From: Hyphomicrobiales bacterium | GTDB lineage: Bacteria; Pseudomonadota; Alphaproteobacteria; Rhizobiales; JAJFHR01 | Reading direction: 5' to 3' | DNA: 60,226 bases | Assembly (NCBI GenBank): GCA_021775475.1 | Contig: JAJFHS010000045.1 | Span: 1 to 60,226 of the forward strand | Shown here: positions 1 through 8,674 of the stretch, piece by piece | Numbering within the stretch: the stretch's first letter is position 1 | Layout: each line of letters starts with the position of its first letter | Translations under genes and position numbers: made by a program | The notes under the pieces: generated by a model | The model's database searches: none | What the model saw: the letters and a program-made list of their open reading frames with translations, nothing else | Told to the model about the DNA's origin: nothing

Positions 1-177
1 AGCAGTGAATCACAGAAATACCCGTTACGCAAATTGCAAGAAAACTACCTGAAGGAACCTAAAAACTTGCAATAACGAATACTGGATCAAGCTCGTTATT
101 TAAACAAAATCAACGCCTTGAGAATTCTTCACAGTCGACTAAGACAGTACCATTGTTTTCGAGAGATTTACGGTATA

Positions 178-204
178 GATCCTCGGGTCAAGCCCGAGGA
201 TGAC
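178..204. repeat. Interspersed palindromic repeat (TCCTCGGG type)
   Basis: A near-perfect palindrome, with arms ATCCTCGGGT and AGCCCGAGGAT around a CA centre. It is followed by TGACGAAAAAGAGGG, which also follows the palindrome near 37280. It lies just downstream of the maeB stop, where it could act as a transcript-end hairpin. The shared flank suggests an interspersed repeat family and not only a terminator. Confidence 0.7.
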
Positions 205-243
205 GAAAAAGAGGGTTATGAATCCAATTAGATTCAACGTACC

Positions 244-2550
244 TCAGGCATATTGCTGCACCGGGGTTCCGGCAAGGGCGGCGATGTTGATCAGGCCTCT
301 CACCGAAATTGACGGGGTGACGATGTGGGTGCGGTTGCCCATGCCCATGAGGATGGGGCCGACTTCAATGCCCTGGGAGACGGATTTGAAGCTGTTTCTG
401 ACCGCACTTGCAGTTTCAGCAAAGGAGAAAATCAGGACGTTGGCGGGGCCCTTCATTTTCGAATTGGGAAAGATGCGGGCGCGCAGTTCGGGTTTGAGAG
501 CGGTATCAAGCTGCATTTCACCTTCATAGGTGAAGTCGCAATTGCTATTGTCCAATATGGCAATTGCTGCACGCATGCGTATGGCTGATTCAGAATTCAA
601 ATCACCAAATTGGGAATTGGAACACAAGGCGATATTGGGCTCAATACCGAAGCGGCGCACATGGCGCGCAGAGGCTATAACAGTGTCGGCCACCTGCTGT
701 GCGGTGGGGTGAGGATTGACCTGAGTGTCGGCAACGAAGAGCGGGCCTTTCTCCAGAATAATCAGCGATAGGGCACCAATCGGGTGCATTTCTTCGCTGC
801 CAAGCAGTTGTTCGACATATTTGAGATGCCACAGGTAATGGCCAAAGGTGCCGCAAATGAGGCTATCGGCATCGCCGAGATGAACCATGACGGACCCAAT
901 CACCGTGGTGTTGGTGCGCAGGATGGCCTGGGCGAGGTCTGGGGTAACGCCATCTCTTTCTCTTATCTGGTGATAGCTCTGCCAGTAGGTGCGGTAGCGG
1001 GGATCGTTTTCGGGATTAACAATTTTGAACCGGCTGGTGATATCCTCGGGCAAACTGAGGCTCTGGCAGCGCTGATGGATAACTTCCGGGCGACCAATAA
1101 GAACAGGTATATCGATTGTTTCTTCCAGAATGGCGACGGCTGCGCGCAATACTCTTTCGTCTTCTCCTTCGGCAAAGGCTATTTTTCGCGTGTTGGATCG
1201 TGCGGCCATAAACACCGGGCGCATGATCATGCCGGAGCGGTAAACGGAGGTGTTTAATTTGTCCTCGTAGGCCTGAATATCCTCAATGGGGCGTCTGGCG
1301 ACCCCGGTTTGCATGGCTGAGCCGGCCACAGCGCTGGCGACAACGGCCAAAAGGCGCGGATCAAACGGCTTGGGAATGAGATATTCCGGGCCAAAACGCA
1401 ATTTCTCATCGCCATAAACCGCTGCGGTTTCGGCGGCAGAGGTCATACGGGCAAGCTTGGCGATGCCTTCAACGCAGGCGATTTCCATCGTGTCATTGAT
1501 TTCAGACGCCTCAACATCCAGTGCGCCGCGGAATATGAATGGAAAACACAGTACATTGTTGACCTGGTTGGGGAAATCTGACCTGCCGGTGGCAACAATA
1601 GCGTCGGGTGCTACCTTAAATACCTCTTCGGGCATGATTTCGGGGTTTGGATTGGCGAGGGCAAATATGATGGGTTTTTCTGCCATCTTTTCAACCATAT
1701 GGGGTTTGAGCACATTAGCGCCGGACAGACCGAGGAAAAGATCCGCGCCCGTTATGACGTCATCCAGGCCCAATGCTTTACTTGCCTGGGCAAACTGATC
1801 TTTTTGTGGCGTCATTTCCTCAACCCGGCCCTTGTAGACCAGACCGGCGATATCGCAGAGCCAGATATTCTCGCGCTTCACGCCCAGTTTAACCAGCATA
1901 TTAAGACACGCTATACCGGCTGCACCCCCACCGGTTGATACGACCTTGATGTCGGCAAATTCACGATTGGTCAGCACAAGTGCATTTTTGGCAGCGGCAC
2001 CGACGACGATTGCCGTGCCGTGCTGGTCATCGTGAAATACCGGGATGTTCATTTTCTCGCGGCAAATCTTTTCAACAATAAAGCATTCAGGCGCCTTGAT
2101 GTCTTCAAGATTAATGGCGCCGAACGTGGGCTCAAGGGCGATGATATGATCGGCGAGTTTTTCAGGATCGCTTTCGTCAATCTCAATGTCAAAACAATCA
2201 ATATTGGCGAATTTTTTGAACAAAACCGCCTTGCCTTCCATGATCGGCTTGGAGGCGAGCGGGCCAATGTTGCCAAGGCCAAGGGCGGCTGAACCATTGG
2301 TTACTACTCCTACCAGATTTCCCTTTGCGGTATATCTGGAGGCTGTGCGGGGGTCTTTTTGAATGGCCAGGCTTACGTCAGCAACACCAGGCGAATAGGC
2401 CAGTGACAGATCTCTGGGGTTGGCCAGTGGTTTGGTTGGCCTGATTTCAAGTTTTCCGGGCTTTGGAAATTCGTGATAATGAAGCGCGGCCTCGTTAAGC
2501 GGGTTTTCTGTTGTATTTTTCTTGCTGGCCATTGTTGAGGCGTCCGTCAT
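244..2550 (-). CDS. maeB: NADP-dependent malic enzyme with C-terminal phosphotransacetylase-like domain
   Basis: Converts malate to pyruvate and CO2 with reduction of NADP, in the cytoplasm, feeding pyruvate and NADPH at the TCA/gluconeogenesis branch point. The 768 residues match the long MaeB class. The N-terminal malic domain has [11 protein letters not shown] near residue 50 and [11 protein letters not shown] near residue 175. An NAD(P)-binding domain with the glycine run [10 protein letters not shown] follows. From about residue 430 to the end there is a phosphate acetyltransferase-like domain. In characterised MaeB proteins that domain is regulatory (acetyl-CoA sensing) and not a working acetyltransferase. 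ATG 2550 is used; no strong ribosome site is seen, and the in-frame ATG at 2532 is possible. The gene stands alone. Confidence 0.96.
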   Translation of the reverse strand: MTDASTMASKKNTTENPLNEAALHYHEFPKPGKLEIRPTKPLANPRDLSLAYSPGVADVSLAIQKDPRTASRYTAKGNLVGVVTNGSAALGLGNIGPLASKPIMEGKAVLFKKFANIDCFDIEIDESDPEKLADHIIALEPTFGAINLEDIKAPECFIVEKICREKMNIPVFHDDQHGTAIVVGAAAKNALVLTNREFADIKVVSTGGGAAGIACLNMLVKLGVKRENIWLCDIAGLVYKGRVEEMTPQKDQFAQASKALGLDDVITGADLFLGLSGANVLKPHMVEKMAEKPIIFALANPNPEIMPEEVFKVAPDAIVATGRSDFPNQVNNVLCFPFIFRGALDVEASEINDTMEIACVEGIAKLARMTSAAETAAVYGDEKLRFGPEYLIPKPFDPRLLAVVASAVAGSAMQTGVARRPIEDIQAYEDKLNTSVYRSGMIMRPVFMAARSNTRKIAFAEGEDERVLRAAVAILEETIDIPVLIGRPEVIHQRCQSLSLPEDITSRFKIVNPENDPRYRTYWQSYHQIRERDGVTPDLAQAILRTNTTVIGSVMVHLGDADSLICGTFGHYLWHLKYVEQLLGSEEMHPIGALSLIILEKGPLFVADTQVNPHPTAQQVADTVIASARHVRRFGIEPNIALCSNSQFGDLNSESAIRMRAAIAILDNSNCDFTYEGEMQLDTALKPELRARIFPNSKMKGPANVLIFSFAETASAVRNSFKSVSQGIEVGPILMGMGNRTHIVTPSISVRGLINIAALAGTPVQQYA

Positions 2551-2664
2551 TTTATTGAATCAGTGTTGAGCCTAACACGTTGACAGGTTAAAAAAATATT
2601 CTTGCGATTTTTTTTCATTTCCCTGACAGATGTAAAGAATTTGCTCGTTAAGCGGAGTTTCAAA

Positions 2665-4500
2665 TTAGAGGTTTAGCGCTTCAATCAGGGGCTTGAGGTG
2701 AGGTTCGTATTTGCGCCATTTTTCCACGGAGGATCGGTAAATCGGCTTGTTGGCCTGGTTGAAACTGGCGGTACCCAGACGCCGGCGTTTTTCATAATAA
2801 TGTTCACAATCGCGGTGCCATTCGAGGTCGCAAAAATCCAGAATTCGTCTTATGTTGGCATCAGTATCGCGCACCACGTCCTCATATTGAACCGTCAACA
2901 GCCGATTTGGGGCGATTGACTTCCAGTGGTCACATAACTCTTCAAACAGATTATAAAACCCGCCAATCATTTTCAGGTCATTGGTGTAATCCAGGCCGAG
3001 ACCAAAGCAGGCCTGATAACAGGACAGGCCGATATCGAGCGGATGGCGCTGCATCAAAATGATCCTGGCATCGGGCATTGCTGACCAGATGGCGCCGATA
3101 TTGAAAAAATTATGCGGCATCTTGTCGGTGGCCCGGTTCTTGCCGTTGGCCAGACCTGAGATGTTTGTGCGATAGAGATCGCCGATTTCCGCCCAGTCGA
3201 CTGAGGATAGATCAGTTTCGACATTTAAAAGTTTGGTCGACAGAATATGGGATAGCAGTATCAACTCGCCGCAAGGAGTGACATTTGGATGAGCGCCAAT
3301 TATTTGCTCCACCAGCGTTGTGCCGGAGCGCGGCATGCCGAGAACGAAAATTGGTGAAAGGGTATCGTCAGGCACTGGCTCCAAGTTTTCATTGATGCTT
3401 CCAATTGGGAATTGTTGCTTCAAACGCCTGACGCGATCCTGATCTGACTGGAGAGAATAAGGTCGCTCCACTTTGCGTAAATCATTTCCAATGGTTAAAT
3501 GATCGAAAACGCGTGTCGTATCTCCCAGGTCAGCAAACGCTTTGCCCAGAGCAAAATGCACAAATGCCGGATCCGTAAAATCACTGTCCAGGGCTTTCTC
3601 CATTTCTGCTATATAAGCTGCGTCATCTGCCGATTGGGGAGAAAATTTTCTGAGCTGGCTCAGGCTGAAGTATACTTTGGTAAGGTCCGGTCGTATTGAA
3701 AGTATCTTACGATAGATTTTTGAAGCAGCGTCGCTATCGCTTGAATCAATGTAGATAGCGGCGGCATCATTGAGGATTTCCGTGTCATCGGGGGTTTTGG
3801 CAATTGCGCGCTCAATTGTTGTTATCGCCTCTTCCTCGCGACCCATCTTACTGTAAAGAAGTGCTATACGTGTCTCCAGATCAGCATCATAATTGCCAAT
3901 GGCCTGGGCATTTTCAAGGGCACGCAAAGCCTCGGGGATATCGCTGATGCTGACCGCTACTTCGGCAAAATCGACCCAAAAATCCGGGTCTGTATCCTGA
4001 ATTATTGAAGAAAGCGTGTACAGGTACGACATTGCCTCGAAAGGGCGCAATTGCTGACGACGTATATTGGCAAGTCCGTGCAGCGCGCGCGGATGATCCG
4101 GTACCAGTTCAAGTGCTCTGGAATATTTCTCTGCCCCGCTCTCAAAATCGTTTTCGGCAACCCGGCAAATAGCCTGACCCATAATGTGGTCTGGATTGAG
4201 GGGCTCGTGTCTCGTCGCCTGCCGATAAGCATGCCCGGCGCGTTTAAAGTCGTCATTTGAATAATAAACATAGCCGAGATCGGACCAGTATTTGGCTACT
4301 TTGGGATAGTATTTGACCAGTTTGGAATAGTATTTTTCAGCTTCTTTGTGATCCCCCAGATTGACAGCGCAGGTGCCGCAGAACTGAAGTAATATGTCAG
4401 ATTTTTTATTGGAACGAAGCAGGGTTTTGCCCATCCGCAATGCTTCGTCACTCCTGCCATTTTCCAGCAGTTGAGCAGCTGTTTCGAAATTTAATTGCAT
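2665..4500 (-). CDS. TPR-repeat sulfotransferase family protein
   Basis: The first ~330 residues are tandem tetratricopeptide repeats, for example the helical pairs around WSDLGYVYYSNDDFKRAGHA. The last ~270 residues form a sulfotransferase domain. The loop GMPRSGTTLVEQI is the 5'-phosphosulfate-binding loop for PAPS, and RHPLDIGLSCYQ fits the 3'-phosphate-binding region. The family moves sulfate from PAPS to an acceptor that cannot be read from sequence; TPRs would bind a protein partner or acceptor. No signal peptide or membrane segment is visible, so it is probably cytoplasmic. Start is ATG 4500 with a weak upstream AAAGAG. It runs in the same direction as maeB but 115 bases upstream, so it is probably a separate unit. 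Confidence 0.85.
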   Translation of the reverse strand: MQLNFETAAQLLENGRSDEALRMGKTLLRSNKKSDILLQFCGTCAVNLGDHKEAEKYYSKLVKYYPKVAKYWSDLGYVYYSNDDFKRAGHAYRQATRHEPLNPDHIMGQAICRVAENDFESGAEKYSRALELVPDHPRALHGLANIRRQQLRPFEAMSYLYTLSSIIQDTDPDFWVDFAEVAVSISDIPEALRALENAQAIGNYDADLETRIALLYSKMGREEEAITTIERAIAKTPDDTEILNDAAAIYIDSSDSDAASKIYRKILSIRPDLTKVYFSLSQLRKFSPQSADDAAYIAEMEKALDSDFTDPAFVHFALGKAFADLGDTTRVFDHLTIGNDLRKVERPYSLQSDQDRVRRLKQQFPIGSINENLEPVPDDTLSPIFVLGMPRSGTTLVEQIIGAHPNVTPCGELILLSHILSTKLLNVETDLSSVDWAEIGDLYRTNISGLANGKNRATDKMPHNFFNIGAIWSAMPDARIILMQRHPLDIGLSCYQACFGLGLDYTNDLKMIGGFYNLFEELCDHWKSIAPNRLLTVQYEDVVRDTDANIRRILDFCDLEWHRDCEHYYEKRRRLGTASFNQANKPIYRSSVEKWRKYEPHLKPLIEALNL

Positions 4501-4993
4501 ACTCTTTGACCAGATTTAGCGGAGTTTAAATTTAGGCACGTTTTATCTGATATCATCCAATCGGGTCAATAATTAATCGAATGAGGCAGCTACAAAGCAT
4601 AATTGTGTTTTCAAATCACGCAAAACCGGAACTGTTGCCTGGTTGACGCCTATGTTGTCCTTGAGTCAGTATGGAAAAATAGGTACAGTTTGTGCTGTAG
4701 TTAAGAATCAAACGGGGAAATTGATTTTACAGGTTTTAGGGGAGGACTTCTATCAAAGTCTGGTTCGTTCACTGAGGCGGTGGGCGGGTAATACCAGCGC
4801 CGAAGGTCCAGATAGTGATCGTAGCATTAGTTTGCCCGAGCTAATTTACCAATACGTTATCCTTTTTCGCTATGCGTAATTCGCCTTACCCGGATGTTAA
4901 GTCGGGATTTGAGTGAGCAAAACTTGCTTGGAATTATGGCCTGTTGAAACTTATTGATCGGTTTGGTGCCGTCATTATATGGAGAAAAATCTC
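4501..4993. other. Intergenic region upstream of the cytochrome operon
   Basis: About 490 bases between the divergent sulfotransferase and cytochrome genes. A 78-codon open frame at 4643-4879 begins with TTG, has no ribosome site and resembles nothing I know, so I do not call it. The region should hold the promoter of the cytochrome operon. TTGAT at 4954 looks like half of an FNR/CRP-type site, but I see no matching second half. Confidence 0.5.
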
Positions 4994-6007
4994 ATGATTG
5001 TAGATGGAAAACCTACATTACCTTGGTTTTTGAAACTGATGTTGCTTGTGGCAATCGCGTCGATTACCTCTTCTGGTTCAGCATTTGCTGCATCGGACCT
5101 TGCCAATGTTGTCGGTCCCAATGCCTGTGCTGAGTGCCATAAAACCGAAACAGCCAATTGGAAATCAACTCTTCATTTTCGTACTTTCAGGGAAATGCCA
5201 CGCCGAAAGAAAACCAAGGAAATCGCCAAGAAGATGGGGATCAAACGGGTGAAGTCCGATGCTTTGTGTCTGGATTGTCATTTCACCTCGCAACTTGTGA
5301 AAAGCAAACCCAAACCGGTCGCTGGCATATCATGTGAATCCTGCCACTCTCCGGGTAAAAACTGGGAGAAAGTCCATAGCAAATATATGGGTGGAAAAGT
5401 CAAAGAGCCTGCGGGAGGAGCAGCCATTCGGTGGAAAGAATCCGAAGATGCCGGTATGATCAGGCCTTCCAATCTCTATAATCTGGCCAAAAATTGCTAT
5501 AACTGCCACGTTGTGCCGAAAGAAAAACTGGTCAATGTGGGCGGTCATCCTGCGGGAAGTGCTTTTGAACTGGTATCGTGGTCTCAAGGCGAAGTTCGCC
5601 ATAACACCTGGTATACGAAGCAAAATAATCCAGCCAGTGCCAAAAGAAAACGCATCCTCTATGTCGTTGGTCTAGCTGTTGAGCTGGAAACTTCCTTGCG
5701 CGCCGTTGGTAAAGCCACGCAGAAAAAAGCCTATGCTGTCTCCATGGCCAGGCGGGCGTCTGCGGCACGTAAGAAACTGATAAAAGTCGCCAAGGCGCTT
5801 CCTGAGGCGCCAGAATTGATCGAAATTATCAAGGCCAGTAAATCTGCCAAGCTTAAATTGAACAATGACGCCGCATTAAATGCCGCAGCTGACAAGGTAG
5901 GCAAGGCAACCATGAGTGTCGTTAGCAAATATGATGGTAGTACATTTGCTGCGGTTGATGCGCTCATACCGGGGGCGGATAAATACAAAGGCAAACCGTC
6001 GCAATAA
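4994..6007 (+). CDS. Periplasmic tetraheme c-type cytochrome (cytochrome c554-like)
   Basis: An exported electron carrier with four covalent heme sites: CAECH, CLDCH, CESCH and CYNCH, all in the first ~200 residues. CAECHKTETANWKSTLH resembles the first heme segment of the cytochrome c554/c-prime family. The N-terminus has a hydrophobic run ending SGSAFAA, a good Sec signal. ATG 4994 is chosen over ATG 4979 because GGAG at 4981-4984 sits nine bases before it. The C-terminal ~130 residues are helical, rich in Lys and Ala and heme-free, with no known role. It is first in an operon with the cNMP-ferredoxin, the cytochrome b-like protein and the decaheme cytochrome. The physiological partner is unknown. 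Confidence 0.87.
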   Translation: MIVDGKPTLPWFLKLMLLVAIASITSSGSAFAASDLANVVGPNACAECHKTETANWKSTLHFRTFREMPRRKKTKEIAKKMGIKRVKSDALCLDCHFTSQLVKSKPKPVAGISCESCHSPGKNWEKVHSKYMGGKVKEPAGGAAIRWKESEDAGMIRPSNLYNLAKNCYNCHVVPKEKLVNVGGHPAGSAFELVSWSQGEVRHNTWYTKQNNPASAKRKRILYVVGLAVELETSLRAVGKATQKKAYAVSMARRASAARKKLIKVAKALPEAPELIEIIKASKSAKLKLNNDAALNAAADKVGKATMSVVSKYDGSTFAAVDALIPGADKYKGKPSQ

Positions 6008-6061
6008 AACAAATATGGCCTGTGCCAGGACATTTGTCCGGCACAGGTTGGGGAGAATTTT

Positions 6062-7855
6062 GTGGGTCAGGTTGAGCACGTCGGCAAGCCGCAGCGTTGG
6101 GATAAGCCATTTGGCCGCCAGCGTATCCATGGCGATGGTATCAAACACATATTATCTCTCCCGATTTTTAAGGCTATAGATAAAAACGATTTCCCCGGAG
6201 ATCTGGCGCTGGATGATATCATTGCCAATGACGGACGGATTACCAGATATCGACGCGGGGATATCATCGTTCGAAAAGGCGATTACGGGAACTCACTGTT
6301 TGTAATTTTAAAAGGCTCGGTCAGGGGCTTTGTCACTCCGGATGGCGAAGAAGCGGTTTTCCACCTCAGGCAGCGCAAAAAGAAATCGTGGCTCAGGTCC
6401 TTTTCTCAACTTTGGCGAAATTCTGACATACCGGAATACCTTGGCGAAGGCGCCCACCGCTGGTCGGCTGGAAATGAGGATGGGGATGTTCATCTGGCCT
6501 CAGCATCTTCTATATCCGTATCGTTACACGCTGCCGATATCGAAAACCCCGATGAAGTTATCGAAGTGCCGGATCAAACGGCCTCAACGGAAACCTGGGT
6601 GCCGCGCATAGAAAATGTTGATGAGCTTACCGCTACCTGTGAAACCTTTGAGCTGCTGGCACCAAATATGTTCGGCGAGTTGTCGGCGCTGGCGCGCAGC
6701 CCGCGAAACAATACTGTATTTGCCGACACGGAAGAAACTGTTTTGCTGGAGCTGCGATGGCAGGGACTAAGGGATATTCGTCAGTGGTCAGACAGTGTTC
6801 GCAAGACGATTGATAGACTTTATCGCGAACGCGGGCTGGAAACCCGGCTTAGAGAATCTGCGTTATTTAATAATGTCGATGATGCGGCAATGAAAATCAT
6901 AGTCGAAAACTCATTATTTGAAACCTATGGTAATTTTGAATGGACGCATCATTTCAAACGTGAACTGGGAAAAGAAAACGATGGCTCGGTATTGGAGCAT
7001 GAGCCGATTATCTCGGAACAGGACCACTACCTTGATGGCCTGTTGCTTATTCATTCAGGCTTTGCGCGAGTTAGCAAGAAATTTGACCATGGTGAAAAGA
7101 CACTTGGGTATTTAACCAAGGACGATGTTTTCGGGCTGGATGAAATAATTGATAGCCTAAAAAACGATGGTGACAGAAGGTTACAGCGCAGCTTGCGCGC
7201 GATTGGCTATGTGGATGTTATCCGCATTCCAACGTTGATCGTTGAAGAGCATTTAATTCCTACTTTACCGCAGTTTTCGCAAGCCGACCCGACGTCGATC
7301 CATGAAGGAGAAACCGGTCTTCAGCAATCGATGCTTGATTTCCTGGTGGATAACCGTTTTATCAACGGCACCAAGGCCATGGCCATTAATACAGATAGAT
7401 GTGTGGGCTGTGACGATTGCGTGCGTGCGTGCGCATCTGCTCATGATGGTAATCCGAGGTTTGTACGGCACGGGATTTCCCACCAAAACCTGATGGTTGC
7501 CAATGCCTGCATGCATTGCAAAGACCCGGTTTGCCTGATTGGCTGTCCCACCGGTGCTATTCACCGCGATATTGATACCGGTTCTGTGATTATTGACAGT
7601 GTGACGTGTGTGGGGTGTGCAACTTGCGCCAATTCGTGTCCTTACAACAATATCCGTATGGTTGAAATTCGCGGGCGCGATGGCACATTTTTAACCGATG
7701 CTGAGGGTGCGCAAATTTATAAAGCAACAAAATGTGATTTGTGTGCCGGCCAACTTGGCGGTCCCGCATGTGAGCGTGCGTGTCCGCATGATGCGTTGAC
7801 CCGGGTTGATATAAAAAATATCGAGAAATTGTCCGACTGGCTGGAGCTTTCATAA
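6062..7855 (+). CDS. Cyclic-nucleotide-binding domain / four-cluster [4Fe-4S] ferredoxin fusion protein
   Basis: A probable cytoplasmic electron-transfer protein with built-in cyclic nucleotide sensing. Domain 1 (about 55-240) has the CNB beta-roll RRGDIIVRKGDYGNSLFVI and the phosphate-binding cassette FGELSALARSPR at 204-215; a ~95-residue insertion (about 103-195) separates them. Domain 2 (about 268-400) is a second CNB-like fold with a degenerate cassette beginning FGLDEI. Residues 447-574 hold 16 cysteines in four groups (CVGCDDCVRAC, CMHCKDPVCLIGC, CVGCATCANSC and a CDLC...C...C group), the pattern of NrfC/PsrB-type four-cluster subunits. No signal peptide or membrane segment is seen. 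The start is GTG 6062, behind GGGGAG at 6050-6055. The stop is five bases before the cytochrome b-like gene. Cyclic nucleotide binding and gating are inferred. Confidence 0.87.
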   Translation: MGQVEHVGKPQRWDKPFGRQRIHGDGIKHILSLPIFKAIDKNDFPGDLALDDIIANDGRITRYRRGDIIVRKGDYGNSLFVILKGSVRGFVTPDGEEAVFHLRQRKKKSWLRSFSQLWRNSDIPEYLGEGAHRWSAGNEDGDVHLASASSISVSLHAADIENPDEVIEVPDQTASTETWVPRIENVDELTATCETFELLAPNMFGELSALARSPRNNTVFADTEETVLLELRWQGLRDIRQWSDSVRKTIDRLYRERGLETRLRESALFNNVDDAAMKIIVENSLFETYGNFEWTHHFKRELGKENDGSVLEHEPIISEQDHYLDGLLLIHSGFARVSKKFDHGEKTLGYLTKDDVFGLDEIIDSLKNDGDRRLQRSLRAIGYVDVIRIPTLIVEEHLIPTLPQFSQADPTSIHEGETGLQQSMLDFLVDNRFINGTKAMAINTDRCVGCDDCVRACASAHDGNPRFVRHGISHQNLMVANACMHCKDPVCLIGCPTGAIHRDIDTGSVIIDSVTCVGCATCANSCPYNNIRMVEIRGRDGTFLTDAEGAQIYKATKCDLCAGQLGGPACERACPHDALTRVDIKNIEKLSDWLELS

Positions 7856-7860
7856 ACGCC

Positions 7861-8673
7861 ATGCAGAAAATTTTTCGAAACTCACTTATAACCGTCATTG
7901 CCATCGTGATTATGTACGCGGTTTACTGGCTGTACGACACCAGCTTGCGTGACGTCAGGTTTTTCGATGGCTGGGTTTTGAGTGGTGGAATTGTGTTTCT
8001 GGTACTGTTTAATATCCGGAAAAAACTGCCCATGATGCCGTTTGGCCGGGCGGCAATCTGGATGCAGCTTCATCTGTATGTCGGCTATTTCGTGGTTGCT
8101 GTATTTTTAATGCACACCAAAATGTCTCTGCCCGACAGTATACTGGAATGGGCATTGTGGTCGGTGTTTATCCTTGTGGCTTTGAGCGGAATTGCCGGGG
8201 CCTATCTGTCACGGACAACTCCGGCCAGGCTTGAACAGCATTCCGAGCGGGTGATCTTTGAAAGAATACCGGCCTTTCGTGTTGATCTGGCTGAAGAAGC
8301 TGAAGCTTTGGCAATTGATTCCGTAGACCAGGCAGGTTCTCTGACAATTTCAAACCTTTACGTCAATACTCTGCATGGGTTTTTCAGGCGGCCGCGAAAT
8401 TTCCTGTTGCACCTGAGAAGTTCAAGCCGCCCGCTCAACCGTATTCAGGGAGAAATTGACAGCCTCAGGCAATACCTTGACGATGCCGGTAAAGAGCGAC
8501 TGGCAAAAATCAAAGACCTTGTTCAGGCGAAAGATAATCTGGATTTTCACTATGCCCATCAAGGGGTTCTCAAGGCATGGCTGTTTATCCATGTTCCCGC
8601 AACCTACGGCTTGATCGTGCTCATCATTGCTCATGTGGCCATCATGTATGCCTACTCATCGGGAGGTCCATAG
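7861..8673 (+). CDS. Five-helix membrane protein, putative diheme cytochrome b
   Basis: An inner-membrane protein of 270 residues with hydrophobic segments at about 8-25, 36-52, 66-84, 95-116 and 241-264. Two helices carry His pairs with the same 14-residue spacing: H71/H85 and H244/H258. This is the usual spacing for two stacked b hemes across a membrane. A long polar region (118-238) separates helices 4 and 5. I do not recognise a named family. The gene lies between a soluble Fe-S protein and a periplasmic decaheme cytochrome, separated from them by five bases and one base, so a transmembrane electron-transfer role is a reasonable inference. An alternative is a quinone-reactive anchor, as in FdnI-type subunits. 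Confidence 0.75.
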   Translation: MQKIFRNSLITVIAIVIMYAVYWLYDTSLRDVRFFDGWVLSGGIVFLVLFNIRKKLPMMPFGRAAIWMQLHLYVGYFVVAVFLMHTKMSLPDSILEWALWSVFILVALSGIAGAYLSRTTPARLEQHSERVIFERIPAFRVDLAEEAEALAIDSVDQAGSLTISNLYVNTLHGFFRRPRNFLLHLRSSSRPLNRIQGEIDSLRQYLDDAGKERLAKIKDLVQAKDNLDFHYAHQGVLKAWLFIHVPATYGLIVLIIAHVAIMYAYSSGGP

Positions 8674-8674
8674 G

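Noticed and set aside
1..75. Plus-strand open frame ending TAA at 73-75, possibly the end of a gene cut by the left edge
   Set aside because: Only 24 codons are visible, with no recognisable motif, so it cannot be told from chance.
4643..4879. 78-codon open frame upstream of the cytochrome operon
   Set aside because: TTG start, no ribosome site, no domain or signal; probably promoter DNA.
4954..4970. FNR/CRP-type site upstream of the cytochrome operon
   Set aside because: Only one half-site (TTGAT) is present; the second half does not match.
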